From Clostridia bacterium (GTDB taxonomy: Bacteria > Bacillota > Clostridia > TANB77 > CAG-508), in assembly GCA_022793875.1 (NCBI GenBank), contig JAAWDR010000019.1, positions 1-33,022 on the forward strand: a stretch of DNA of 33,022 bases, in the 5' to 3' direction. The position numbers and the translations under genes are program-made. Positions 7,993 to 15,573 of the stretch are shown piece by piece. The notes below the pieces were generated by a model, which was not told the DNA's origin, ran no database searches, and saw only the letters and a list, made by a program, of their open reading frames with translations. How positions within the stretch are numbered: position 1 is the stretch's first letter; every line of letters begins with the position of its first letter.

Positions 7993-8021
7993 ATTTTACC
8001 ACATTATGTTAATATTTACAA
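7993..8021 (-). promoter_or_regulatory. Promoter for the G+C-rich orphan
   Basis: On the - strand: TTGTAA (8016-8021), 17-base spacer, TAAAAT (7993-7998). It is back to back with the promoter at 8076-8104. Confidence 0.55.
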
Positions 8022-8075
8022 TAGTTTTTCATGAATTTTAATTAGAATAAATTTGTGCTATTTTAATTGTTAGCC

Positions 8076-8104
8076 TTGACAAACAATTAAGAAAATAGTA
8101 TAAT
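8076..8104 (+). promoter_or_regulatory. Promoter of the SUF-linked DtxR-like regulator
   Basis: TTGACA (8076-8081), 17-base spacer, TATAAT (8099-8104). The expected start falls in the GTTAAC dyad immediately downstream. Confidence 0.8.
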
Positions 8105-8121
8105 GTTAACCGAAGTTAACA
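8104..8121 (+). promoter_or_regulatory. Putative autoregulatory operator dyad
   Basis: TGTTAACCGAAGTTAACA has perfect 7-base arms around CGAA. It overlaps the end of the -10 box and the transcription start of the DtxR-like gene, the usual place for an autoregulatory repressor site. It does not match the classic DtxR TTAGGTTAGCC or MntR operators closely. Confidence 0.55.
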
Positions 8122-8135
8122 AAGGAGAGATAATA

Positions 8136-8579
8136 ATGGTATCAAAGTCATCAGAAGAATATTTGAAAACGATGTATTTATTAAAAAAACAAAGTGGAAA
8201 TATAAGAGTTACAGATATTGCAAATAAAATGAATTGTACTAAACCAAGTGTAAATAAAGCAATATACAATTTAAAAGACAATGGACTATTAAATTATGAA
8301 TCATATGGAACTATAGAATTAACAGAAGAAGGAGAAAATTTAGCAAAGAAAATATTAGAAGCATATGATATTGTTTATTTATTTTTGAAAGATGTTCTAA
8401 ATTTGGAGGCTGAAGAAGCAGAAAAAGAAGCAGAAAAAATAAAGATGGCTATAACAGATGATACTATAAATAAGCTGGCTAAATATGTACATGAAGTATT
8501 AGGGTTAAGCAATTTAAATTGTAATTATGACATTAATCAAGAAAAGTGTAGAAGTTGTGTGAAAAGAATGTCACATTGA
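8136..8579 (+). CDS. DtxR/MntR-like regulator with C-terminal Cys cluster, probable SUF regulator
   Basis: 147 residues from ATG 8136, chosen for AAAGGAG upstream; the ATG at 8103 lies inside the promoter. Residues 1-65 are a winged helix of MntR/DtxR type (RVTDIANKMNCTKPSVNKAIYNL), followed by the helical dimerisation domain. Aligned by eye with B. subtilis MntR, several metal ligands are replaced: Glu11 by Lys11, His77 by Tyr77, Glu102 by Lys103 and His103 by Met104. The C-terminus instead carries Cys129, Cys138 and Cys141 (C-x8-C-x2-C), with Cys34 in the recognition region. sufC follows 95 bases downstream. An Fe-S or redox-sensing role in SUF control is inferred; the fold assignment is solid. 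Confidence 0.82.
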   Translation: MVSKSSEEYLKTMYLLKKQSGNIRVTDIANKMNCTKPSVNKAIYNLKDNGLLNYESYGTIELTEEGENLAKKILEAYDIVYLFLKDVLNLEAEEAEKEAEKIKMAITDDTINKLAKYVHEVLGLSNLNCNYDINQEKCRSCVKRMSH

Positions 8580-8610
8580 TGTCAAAAATGGATAGTTCTT
8601 TTTGAACAAA

Positions 8611-8647
8611 ATGTCCAATTTGGGACATATCTTAAAAATAATATAAT
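8611..8647 (+). promoter_or_regulatory. Possible sufC promoter with overlapping dyad
   Basis: -35-like TTGGGA (8620-8625), 16-base spacer, TATAAT (8642-8647). The dyad ATGTCC (8611-8616) / GGACAT (8623-8628) overlaps the -35 box and could be an operator. The sequence differs from the GTTAAC dyad upstream of the regulator. Confidence 0.4.
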
Positions 8648-8674
8648 GAAATAAACGAAGTGGAGTGGAATAAA

Positions 8675-9406
8675 ATGAGTTTATTAGAAATAAAAGATTT
8701 ATATGTAAATGCAGAAGAAAAAGAAATATTAAAAGGAATAAATTTGAGTATAAATAAAGGTGAGATTCATGTAATAATGGGACCAAATGGTTCTGGAAAG
8801 ACAACAACAGCAAATGCAATATTAAATAATCCTGCTTATAAAAAAATGAATGGAAATATTGAATTTGATGAGGAAAATATAACAAATTTAAAAACTGATG
8901 AAATTGCTAGAAAAGGAATTTTTATGTCTTTCCAACTACCAGAGGAGATACCAGGAGTTTCTGTTACTAATTTCTTGAAATATGCTAAAAATAAGATTAC
9001 AGGAAAGCCTGTTAAAATTTTTGAATTTAAAGATGAATTAAAGAAATATATGGAAGAATTAAACATGAATTCTAAAAATATGGAAAGAAGTTTAAATGTT
9101 GGATTTTCAGGTGGAGAAAAGAAGAAAAATGAAATTCTTCAAATGCTTGTTTTAAATCCAAAGCTTGCAATTTTAGATGAGACTGATTCAGGTCTTGATG
9201 TTGATGCAATTAAGACAGTTTCTAAAGGAATTGAAATGTTTAAAAATGAAAATAATGCTGTTCTTATTATTACTCATAATACTAAGATTTTGCATAGTTT
9301 AAAGGTTGATTATGTACATGTTTTAGTTAATGGCAAAATTGTTAAAACAGGTAGTCAAGAACTGGCTAGAGAGATTGAAGAAAATGGATATGCTCAATAT
9401 AAATAA
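8675..9406 (+). CDS. sufC: SufC, Fe-S cluster assembly ATPase
   Basis: 243 residues from ATG 8675. A GTG at 8660 is in frame but GGAG at about 8662 fits the ATG. It is an ABC-type ATPase without membrane partners: Walker A GPNGSGKT (36-43), Q-loop in SFQLPEEIPG, the SufC-specific signature FSGGEKKKNEILQM (144-157) and Walker B LAILDETDSGLD (164-175). SufC forms the SufBC2D scaffold complex that builds [Fe-S] clusters in the cytoplasm. It lies just after the DtxR-like regulator. A - strand gene separates it from sufB, so the canonical sufCB linkage is broken. Identity is very secure. Confidence 0.96.
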   Translation: MSLLEIKDLYVNAEEKEILKGINLSINKGEIHVIMGPNGSGKTTTANAILNNPAYKKMNGNIEFDEENITNLKTDEIARKGIFMSFQLPEEIPGVSVTNFLKYAKNKITGKPVKIFEFKDELKKYMEELNMNSKNMERSLNVGFSGGEKKKNEILQMLVLNPKLAILDETDSGLDVDAIKTVSKGIEMFKNENNAVLIITHNTKILHSLKVDYVHVLVNGKIVKTGSQELAREIEENGYAQYK

Positions 9407-9409
9407 AAA

Positions 9410-9431
9410 CTAGCCGAAACAAATAGGCTAG
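9410..9431. terminator. Hairpin between sufC and the convergent small gene
   Basis: CTAGCC (9410-9415) pairs with GGCTAG (9426-9431), with AAAA on one side and CTTT on the other. It is a short and weak terminator candidate and may allow read-through into sufB. Confidence 0.5.
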
Positions 9432-9444
9432 CTTTGAGATGGAA

Positions 9445-9615
9445 CTATACATTTTCCTGCTTTTTCTTTTCTTCAACGAATTGAGACAATACATCTGTAA
9501 GTATTTTTTCGGATTGTTTCCGACGCTGTTTCGCCTCAATTAAAGATTTAATAAAGGCAAGAATAACACAAATAAGAACAATGAGGATTACACCAATAAT
9601 GGCATTTTCATTCAT
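9445..9615 (-). CDS. Small single-span membrane protein, 56 residues
   Basis: 56 residues. AGGAGGT lies 5 bases upstream of ATG 9615. Residues 5-22 are a single hydrophobic helix (IIGVILIVLICVILAFI), followed by a basic and then acidic amphipathic tail with the look of a coiled coil (EAKQRRKQSEKIL to EEKKKQENV). The topology would be N-out, C-in with the tail in the cytoplasm. It is inserted on the opposite strand between sufC and sufB, which are normally adjacent. The gene is slightly richer in G+C than its neighbours. No family recognised; real translation is likely from the strong ribosome site and the clean frame. Confidence 0.68.
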   Translation of the reverse strand: MNENAIIGVILIVLICVILAFIKSLIEAKQRRKQSEKILTDVLSQFVEEKKKQENV

Positions 9616-9698
9616 ATAGTTACCTCCTGTGAGTTTATAATAATATTATTATAACATGATTGACATAAAATTACAAGCGATGAAAGGAAAAAACATAA

Positions 9699-11100
9699 AT
9701 GAGTAAAACAAATATAGACGAAATAAACAGAAATATATATGACATAAAAAACAAAGATGAATATGATTTTAAAATAAAAAAAGGATTAACACCTGAAATA
9801 ATAGAAGAAATATCAAAACAAAAAAATGACCCAGAATGGATGAAAGAATTTAGATTAAAAGCATTAGAAGTATATAACAAACTAGAACTTCCAACATGGG
9901 GACCAGATTTATCAGAATTAAATATGGAAGAAATAGCAACATATGTAAGACCAAAAACAGGACTTTCAAATTCATGGGAAGATGTGCCAGAAGATATAAA
10001 AAATACATTTGATAAGTTAGGGATACCAGAAGCAGAAAAGACATCATTAGCAGGTGTAGGTGCACAATATGATTCAGAAGTTGTTTATCATAGTATGAAA
10101 GAAGATTTAATAAAACAAGGTGTTGTTTATACAGATATGGAAACAGCAGTAAGAGAATATCCAGAATTAGTAAAAGAACATTTTATGAAGTGTGTTCCAG
10201 TACATGACCATAAATTTGTTGCTTTACATGGAGCTGTTTGGTCAGGAGGATCATTTGTATATGTACCAAAAGGAGTTAAAGTAGACATACCTTTACAATC
10301 ATATTTTAGATTGAACTCTCCAGAATCAGGGCAATTTGAACATACGTTAATTATAGTTGATGAAGGAGCTAGTTTACACTTTATAGAAGGATGTTCAGCA
10401 CCAAAATATAATAAAGTAAATCTTCATGCAGGATGTGTTGAATTATATGTAAAAGATAATGCATATTTAAGATACTCAACAATTGAAAACTGGTCAAAAA
10501 ATATGTTGAATCTAAATACTAAAAAAGCAATTGTAGGAAAAAATGCAAAAATGGATTGGGTATCAGGCTCATTTGGTTCTAAAATTTCAATGTTATACCC
10601 AATGAGTATATTAAATGGGGAAAACTCAAAAACAGAATACACAGGAATTTCATTTGCAGGAGCAGGACAAAATTTAGATAATGGATTTAAAGTTGTACAT
10701 AATGCTACCCGGTACATCAAGTGTTGTAAACGCAAAATCAATATCAAAAAATGGTGGTAAATGTACATATAGAAGTTTGGTAAGAATAAATGAAAATTCC
10801 CAAAATTCTAAATCATCAGTATCATGTGAATCACTTATGTTAGATGATATTTCAATTTCTGATACAATACCAACAAATGACATTAGAACAGATAAAGTTG
10901 AATTCTCACATGAAGCTAAAATTGGTAAAATAAGTGATAAAACAATATTTTATTTAATGAGCAGAGGACTATCAGAAGAAGATGCAAAAGCAATGATAAT
11001 TAGAGGTTTTGCGCATCCAATAGCTAAGGAATTGCCAGTAGAATATGCTGTTGAGATGAATAATTTGATTAATTTAGAATTAGATGGAGCGATTGGGTGA
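9699..11100 (+). CDS. sufB: SufB, Fe-S scaffold protein, interrupted by an apparent single-base frameshift
   Basis: The 5' part reads to 10706 (336 codons) in one frame and the rest continues from 10708 in another. Removing one base near 10707 restores a 466-residue protein, the usual SufB length. The first part has the SufB core (KCVPVHDHKFVALHGAVWSG, then GAGQNLDNGFKVVHNA). The second resumes at TSSVVNAKSISKNGGK and ends with the conserved SRGLSEEDAKAMIIRGFAHPI. Uncorrected, the first frame ends at 10760 after a short junk tail. SufB is the cluster-building subunit of SufBC2D and is usually essential, so a sequencing or assembly error is likelier than a true pseudogene. RBS AAAGG precedes ATG 9699. 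Confidence 0.9.
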
Positions 11101-11218
11101 TACAAGTGGGACAGTCCTAATGTGTCTCACAAAATTGTAGAAAAATGTCGAAATACAAATAAAAACAAAAAACGACAAAATGTGAGATGAAAAGTGAGAC
11201 AAATTAGGACTGTCCCAA
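11097..11218. repeat. Hairpin repeat, copy A (paired halves)
   Basis: The first half runs 11106-11130 and its inverted copy 11194-11218, matching at 24 of 25 positions; both contain GGGACAGTCC or its complement. TGTCG (11146-11150) and CGACA (11173-11177) extend the pairing inward. The 5' edge (GTGATACAA, 11097-11105) resembles the GTGAGACAA edge of copy B and overlaps the sufB stop codon. It fills almost the whole sufB-sufD gap. Confidence 0.85.
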
Positions 11219-11240
11219 CTGTCTCAGAAAGGGAAAAGTG

Positions 11241-12299
11241 ATGATTAATTTAAAATTAAATGAAACACCTGTTAGAACATCAAGGAATTTTAATATAAAC
11301 AATATAAAATTAGAAAATATTAATGTTCCAGAAAATATACAACCATTTGAAAATGTTACAATAACAAGAGAGAACTTAAAAATAGATAATAATACAAGCA
11401 ATATAAAATTAGCATATGGACTAAGTGAATATTTTACAAAACAAGTAAAAGAACAAGCAAATCAAAAAATTAAATTAGAAATTTCAAACAAAACAACAAC
11501 GTTTCAAATGGTTGAATTTAAATTTGATGAAGAAAATATTTCATTAGTAGAAGATATAGAAATTATTGCAAACGAAAATGCAAAATCAACAATAGTAATA
11601 AAATATTTAAGTGATAAAGAGATAAATGCTTATCATAATGGAATTATAAGAATATCTGCTAAAAAAGGTTCTAATATAAATATAATAATTGTTAATTTTA
11701 TGAATTCACAATCTAATAATTTTGTAAGTATTGAAAATAACTTAGAAGAAAATTCAAAAGTTAAATATACAGTTATAGATTTTGGTGGAAAAAATAGCAT
11801 TACAAATTATTATTCAAATTTATTAGGAGAAAAATCTGAAAATATTATAAATACAATTTATTTAGGAAAAGAAGAGCAATTATTTGACTTGAATTATATA
11901 GGAGAGTTAAGAGGAAAAAAATCAAATATAGATATAGATGTTCAAGGGGCTCTAAAGGATAAAGCTAAAAAACATTTTAAAGGTACAATTGATTTCAAAA
12001 AAGGTTGCAAAAAAGCAAAAGGAAATGAAAATGAAGCTTGTATGTTGTTATCAGATACTGCTAGGTCACTTGCTTTACCTATGTTACTATGTTCAGAAGA
12101 AGATGTTGAAGGAAATCATAGTAGTTCTGCAGGAAAAATTGGAGAAAAAGAATTATTTTACATTATGAGTAGAGGGTTTGAACTTAAAGATGCTATGAAA
12201 TTGATGGTTAGGGCCAGATTTAATAAGATATTACAAAATATTAAAGATGAAGAATTAAAAGAAGAGATTTTAGAAGAAATTGATAAAAGACTAAATTAG
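11241..12299 (+). CDS. sufD: SufD, Fe-S assembly scaffold subunit
   Basis: 352 residues from ATG 11241 (an in-frame GTG at 11238 is less well placed relative to GAAAGGG). The N-terminal two thirds are diverged and Asn/Lys-rich, as usual for SufD. The C-terminal SufBD core is clear: GTIDFKKGCKKAKGNE, then LPMLLCSEEDVEGNHSSSAG and the closing FYIMSRGFELKDAMKLMVRA. SufD pairs with SufB and SufC and helps iron entry and complex assembly. The stop codon TAG shares its last base with repeat copy B. Confidence 0.92.
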   Translation: MINLKLNETPVRTSRNFNINNIKLENINVPENIQPFENVTITRENLKIDNNTSNIKLAYGLSEYFTKQVKEQANQKIKLEISNKTTTFQMVEFKFDEENISLVEDIEIIANENAKSTIVIKYLSDKEINAYHNGIIRISAKKGSNINIIIVNFMNSQSNNFVSIENNLEENSKVKYTVIDFGGKNSITNYYSNLLGEKSENIINTIYLGKEEQLFDLNYIGELRGKKSNIDIDVQGALKDKAKKHFKGTIDFKKGCKKAKGNENEACMLLSDTARSLALPMLLCSEEDVEGNHSSSAGKIGEKELFYIMSRGFELKDAMKLMVRARFNKILQNIKDEELKEEILEEIDKRLN

Positions 12300-12332
12300 T
12301 GAGACAAGTGGGACAGTCCGAATTTGTCTCAC
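12299..12332. repeat. Hairpin repeat, copy B (single unit)
   Basis: GTGAGACAA (12299-12307) pairs with TTGTCTCAC (12324-12332). The centre holds GTGGGACAGTCC, shared with copy A, in which GGAC and GTCC can also pair. TGTCGAA follows at 12349-12355, as it does after copy A and copy D. It starts on the last base of the sufD stop codon. Confidence 0.82.
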
Positions 12333-12374
12333 AAAATTGTAGAAGAATGTCGAAAAAGCAAGATAGAGGAAAGT

Positions 12375-12983
12375 ATGAAAATAGGAATAGATATAGATGA
12401 TACAACTGTAGTAACAGTAAAATCAATGATAAAATATGCAGATTTATATGATACACAAATATTAGGAAGAAAAGGAACAAATGGAAACTTAGGTCTAATA
12501 CAAAATAGATATTATTTAAAAGTATTATATGGATGGGATGATAAAACTAAATTTGATTTTTTTGATACATACTATAAAAATGTATTAGAAGAATGTACAG
12601 TAATGCCCAATGCACCTGAGGTTATTAAAAAACTAAAAGAAGAAGGGAATGAAATATCTTTTATAACTGCAAGACTTTTAAATATAAAAAATTGTGATAC
12701 AGAAAATATTACGATAAAAACTTTAAAAGATAATAATATTCCTTATGATAAGTTAATAATTAATGCTTCTGATAAATTAAAATTTTGCCAAGAGAATGGT
12801 ATACAAATATTTATTGAAGACAGTTATGAAACTTGCAAGCAATTAGAAGAATATGGAATAAAAACATTTTTAATGACAACAAAAATGAATGAAAATATAG
12901 ATGCTGAAAATATTGAAAGAGTTCATGATTGGAATGAAATTTGTCAAAAAGTGAAAGCATTTATAGATGAAACGAAGGGATAG
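12375..12983 (+). CDS. HAD-superfamily 5'-nucleotidase (NT5C-type) within the SUF operon
   Basis: 202 residues from ATG 12375, with AGAGGAAAG just upstream; an in-frame TTG at 12324 lies inside the repeat and is rejected. HAD motif I is DIDDTT (Asp6, Asp8), motif II is the FITAR segment, motif III Lys is in NASDKLKF and motif IV is FIEDSYE. The cap insertion after motif I resembles the 5'(3')-deoxyribonucleotidase / YqfW-like group. It should dephosphorylate a small phosphate ester, probably a nucleotide; the substrate is not predictable. It ends 3 bases before the sufS start, so it is tightly co-translated with it. Confidence 0.8.
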   Translation: MKIGIDIDDTTVVTVKSMIKYADLYDTQILGRKGTNGNLGLIQNRYYLKVLYGWDDKTKFDFFDTYYKNVLEECTVMPNAPEVIKKLKEEGNEISFITARLLNIKNCDTENITIKTLKDNNIPYDKLIINASDKLKFCQENGIQIFIEDSYETCKQLEEYGIKTFLMTTKMNENIDAENIERVHDWNEICQKVKAFIDETKG

Positions 12984-12986
12984 ATA

Positions 12987-14210
12987 ATGAATATAGAAGA
13001 ATTAAAAAAAGATTTTCCACTTTTAGAAAACAATGAAATAACGTATTTAGATAGTGGAGCAACAGCACAAAAACCAAATCAGATAATAAAAGCAATAGAA
13101 GAATTTTATGAGAAATATAATGCAAATCCACATAGAGGAGCATATTCTTTAAGTATGGAAGCAACAGAAGTGTATGAGGAAACTAGAACTAAAATATCTA
13201 AGTTCATAAATGCAAAAAATAGAGAAGAAATTATATTTTCAAAAAATGCAACAGAAAGTTTAAATTTAATTGCATATTCATATGGAATGGAAAATCTAAA
13301 AAAAGACGATGAAGTTGTAATTTCAATAATGGAACATCATTCTAATTTAGTTCCTTGGCAAAAAGTTACAAAATCTACTGAAAGTAATTTAAAATATATG
13401 TATATAAATGATGATTTTGAATTATCTGATGAGGAAATAGAAAGTAAAATAACAGATAGAACTAAGATTGTTGGAATTACACATGTTTCAAATGTAACTG
13501 GAACAATAAATAATGTAAAAAAAATAGTAAAATATGCACATAAAAAAGGAGCAATTGTAATTATAGATGCTTCTCAAAGTATTCCTCATATGAAAATAGA
13601 TGTACAAGACTTAGATGCAGACTTTTTAGTATTCTCAGGTCATAAAATGTTAGCTCCATTAGGTATAGGTGTTTTATATGGGAAAAGAGAATTATTAAAT
13701 AAAATGAGTCCTTTCTTAATGGGTGGAGATATGATTGAATATGTGTATGAGCAAGAAACAACATTTGCACCACTTCCAAACAAATTTGAAGCAGGAACTC
13801 AAAATGTTGAAGGTGTAATAGGCTTAGGTGCTGCAATTGATTATATTGAAAGTTTAGGATATGACAAAATACAAGAAATAGAAAAATATATAGTATCATA
13901 TGCAAGACAAGAATTATCAAAGTTAGATTTTATAACATTATATTTAACATCAAATGAGGAAAAACATTCAGGAGTAATATCATTTAATATAAATGGTGTA
14001 CATCCACATGATGTAGCAAGTATTTTAGATTCTGAAGGTGTTTGTGTACGCTCTGGAAATCATTGCGCTCAACCACTTATGAGATTTTTAGGAATAGATT
14101 CAACATGTAGAGCAAGTTTCTATTTTTATAATACGAAAGAGGATGTTGATAAATTAGTTGTTGCTTTGAATAAAGCTTATAATATGTTTAAAAAATATAT
14201 TGTAAGATGA
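12987..14210 (+). CDS. sufS: SufS, cysteine desulfurase
   Basis: 407 residues, the normal SufS length. PLP-enzyme landmarks are visible: substrate-side His in MEHHSN (116-121), Asp194 and Gln197 in DASQS, and Schiff-base Lys220 in SGHKMLAP. The active-site Cys360 lies in RSGNHCAQP, where the usual family consensus is RxGHHCAQP. It converts cysteine to alanine and passes persulfide sulfur to SufU. The start is 3 bases after the nucleotidase stop. Members of this group with a partner SufU are the main sulfur source for Fe-S clusters in Firmicutes. Identity is secure. Confidence 0.96.
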   Translation: MNIEELKKDFPLLENNEITYLDSGATAQKPNQIIKAIEEFYEKYNANPHRGAYSLSMEATEVYEETRTKISKFINAKNREEIIFSKNATESLNLIAYSYGMENLKKDDEVVISIMEHHSNLVPWQKVTKSTESNLKYMYINDDFELSDEEIESKITDRTKIVGITHVSNVTGTINNVKKIVKYAHKKGAIVIIDASQSIPHMKIDVQDLDADFLVFSGHKMLAPLGIGVLYGKRELLNKMSPFLMGGDMIEYVYEQETTFAPLPNKFEAGTQNVEGVIGLGAAIDYIESLGYDKIQEIEKYIVSYARQELSKLDFITLYLTSNEEKHSGVISFNINGVHPHDVASILDSEGVCVRSGNHCAQPLMRFLGIDSTCRASFYFYNTKEDVDKLVVALNKAYNMFKKYIVR

Positions 14211-14236
14211 TATTATTTAAATTGCAATATAAAAAA

Positions 14237-14277
14237 CATAGATTAGTTAGATAATTATATATTCTAACTAATCTATG
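14237..14277. terminator. Long hairpin after sufS
   Basis: CATAGATTAGTTAGA (14237-14251) pairs perfectly with TCTAACTAATCTATG (14263-14277). Its A-run is on the left, so as a terminator it would suit the - strand better than the + strand. On the + strand it may instead protect the upstream mRNA. The rest of the gap to sufU is AT-rich with no gene. Confidence 0.55.
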
Positions 14278-14391
14278 ATATGCCCTTTAAAGGCTAAATG
14301 TAAATATCATTATTATATTAACAGGAATTTATAAAAATGTCAATTATTTTAAGATAAACAGACAAATAAAAATTTAAAAAGAAGGTAAGAT

Positions 14392-14826
14392 ATGGAAGAT
14401 TTAACAGATGTTTATAATGAACTTATTATGGAACATAGTATGAACTCATACAATAAAAGAAAACTAGAGAAAGTAGATTATTCAGAAATAGGACACAATC
14501 CAAATTGTGGAGATGAAATAACATTAGAACTAAAACTAAATGGAAATATAATTGAAGACATGGCTTTCAATGGGCATGGTTGCGCAATTTCACAAGCTTC
14601 TACATCAATAATGATAGATACATTAAAAGGGAAATCAGTAGAAGAAGCAAAGGAAATAATAAAAACATTTATTGAAATGATAAAAAGAGAAACAACAGAG
14701 GAAGAACAATTAAAGAAATTAGAAGATGCAATAGCTTTTAGAAATGTATCAAATATGCCAGCAAGAGTTAAGTGTGCATTACTTGCTTGGCATACAATAG
14801 AGGAGATATTAAATAAAGAACAATAA
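14392..14826 (+). CDS. sufU: SufU, zinc-dependent sulfur acceptor
   Basis: 144 residues. It has the three conserved Cys of SufU/IscU in context: Cys39 in HNPNCGD (with Asp41), Cys64 in NGHGCAISQAS and Cys128 in PARVKCALLAWHT. The insertion between Cys64 and the C-terminal region (residues 70-115) is the feature that separates SufU from IscU. It takes the persulfide from SufS and hands it on to SufBCD. GAAGG lies upstream of ATG 14392. It is separated from sufS by 181 bases with a hairpin. Confidence 0.95.
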   Translation: MEDLTDVYNELIMEHSMNSYNKRKLEKVDYSEIGHNPNCGDEITLELKLNGNIIEDMAFNGHGCAISQASTSIMIDTLKGKSVEEAKEIIKTFIEMIKRETTEEEQLKKLEDAIAFRNVSNMPARVKCALLAWHTIEEILNKEQ

Positions 14827-14865
14827 TCAAATTTTAATTCTTTAAGGAAAGGAATTTTAGTAATT

Positions 14866-15573
14866 ATGAAAGAGGTCTTAGTATTATTTTCAGGAGGAAA
14901 AGATTCATTTTTATCAACTTTATTAATGCTGGAAAAAGGATATAAAGTTAATATAGTTACATACGAAAATGGATGTGGCTTAAAAGCGTCAAATGCACTA
15001 CATGGAGCCAAAAGAATATTAAAGAAATATGGAAAAAATAATGTTAATATTATAGGAATACAAAGAATAGAAGCAATATGGAGAGAATTTATATATCAGT
15101 ATTATAATATGAAAACAAGTGAAATTTTGAAGTCATATGGAGAAACTACTATATCTCAATTTAATTGTTTAACATGTAGGCTTTCAATGTATATTATGAC
15201 AATAATTTTATGCTTAAAAAATAATATTGATACTGTTGTAGATGGAGCTAGGAAAAGTCAATTATTTGTGTTAGAGCAAAATGAATTGCTAGAACGATTT
15301 GAAAAATTATTTAAAAAATATAATATAAAAATAGTATATCCTGTGAAAGAACTTGAAAGTGACTATGAATTAAAAAATGAATTACTTATAAGAGGATTTG
15401 TACCAAAAATGTTAGAGACACAGTGCTTATTAGGAGTGCCTTTACAACAAGGTGAAATAGATAAAGAAATAATAAATGGAATGGAAAAAATTTATGACAA
15501 TTTATTGAAAAACAAAGCGGAAGAATTAATTGAAAAATATAAAGATGTGGATATATTAGGGGAATATTTATAA
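14866..15573 (+). CDS. PP-loop ATP pyrophosphatase-family protein with CxxC...C, possible sulfurtransferase
   Basis: 235 residues. The PP-loop SGGKDS (9-14) near the N-terminus places it in the adenine nucleotide alpha-hydrolase superfamily, which adenylates substrates for thiolation or amidation. Cys101 and Cys104 (CLTC) in the middle and Cys187 (ETQCLLG) toward the C-terminus form a possible three-Cys cluster site like that of [4Fe-4S]-dependent tRNA thiolases (TtcA, TtuA). It is not MnmA, ThiI or TilS by architecture. Its TAA overlaps the ATG of the next gene (TAATG), implying translational coupling with the TudS-like protein. Both stand between sufU and mnmA. Substrate unknown; a role in thiolating a nucleotide or small molecule is inference. 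Confidence 0.78.
   Translation: MKEVLVLFSGGKDSFLSTLLMLEKGYKVNIVTYENGCGLKASNALHGAKRILKKYGKNNVNIIGIQRIEAIWREFIYQYYNMKTSEILKSYGETTISQFNCLTCRLSMYIMTIILCLKNNIDTVVDGARKSQLFVLEQNELLERFEKLFKKYNIKIVYPVKELESDYELKNELLIRGFVPKMLETQCLLGVPLQQGEIDKEIINGMEKIYDNLLKNKAEELIEKYKDVDILGEYL

Noticed and set aside
8103..8135. Eleven-residue longer start for the DtxR-like regulator
   Set aside because: The ATG at 8103 lies within the -10 box and operator; the ATG at 8136 has AAAGGAG.
12324..12374. Longer nucleotidase starting at TTG 12324
   Set aside because: The start lies inside repeat copy B and the extension precedes the HAD motif that should open the protein.
14237..14277. Hairpin after sufS as a fifth copy of the repeat family
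   Set aside because: It shares no GAGACA or GGGACAG sequence with the four copies.
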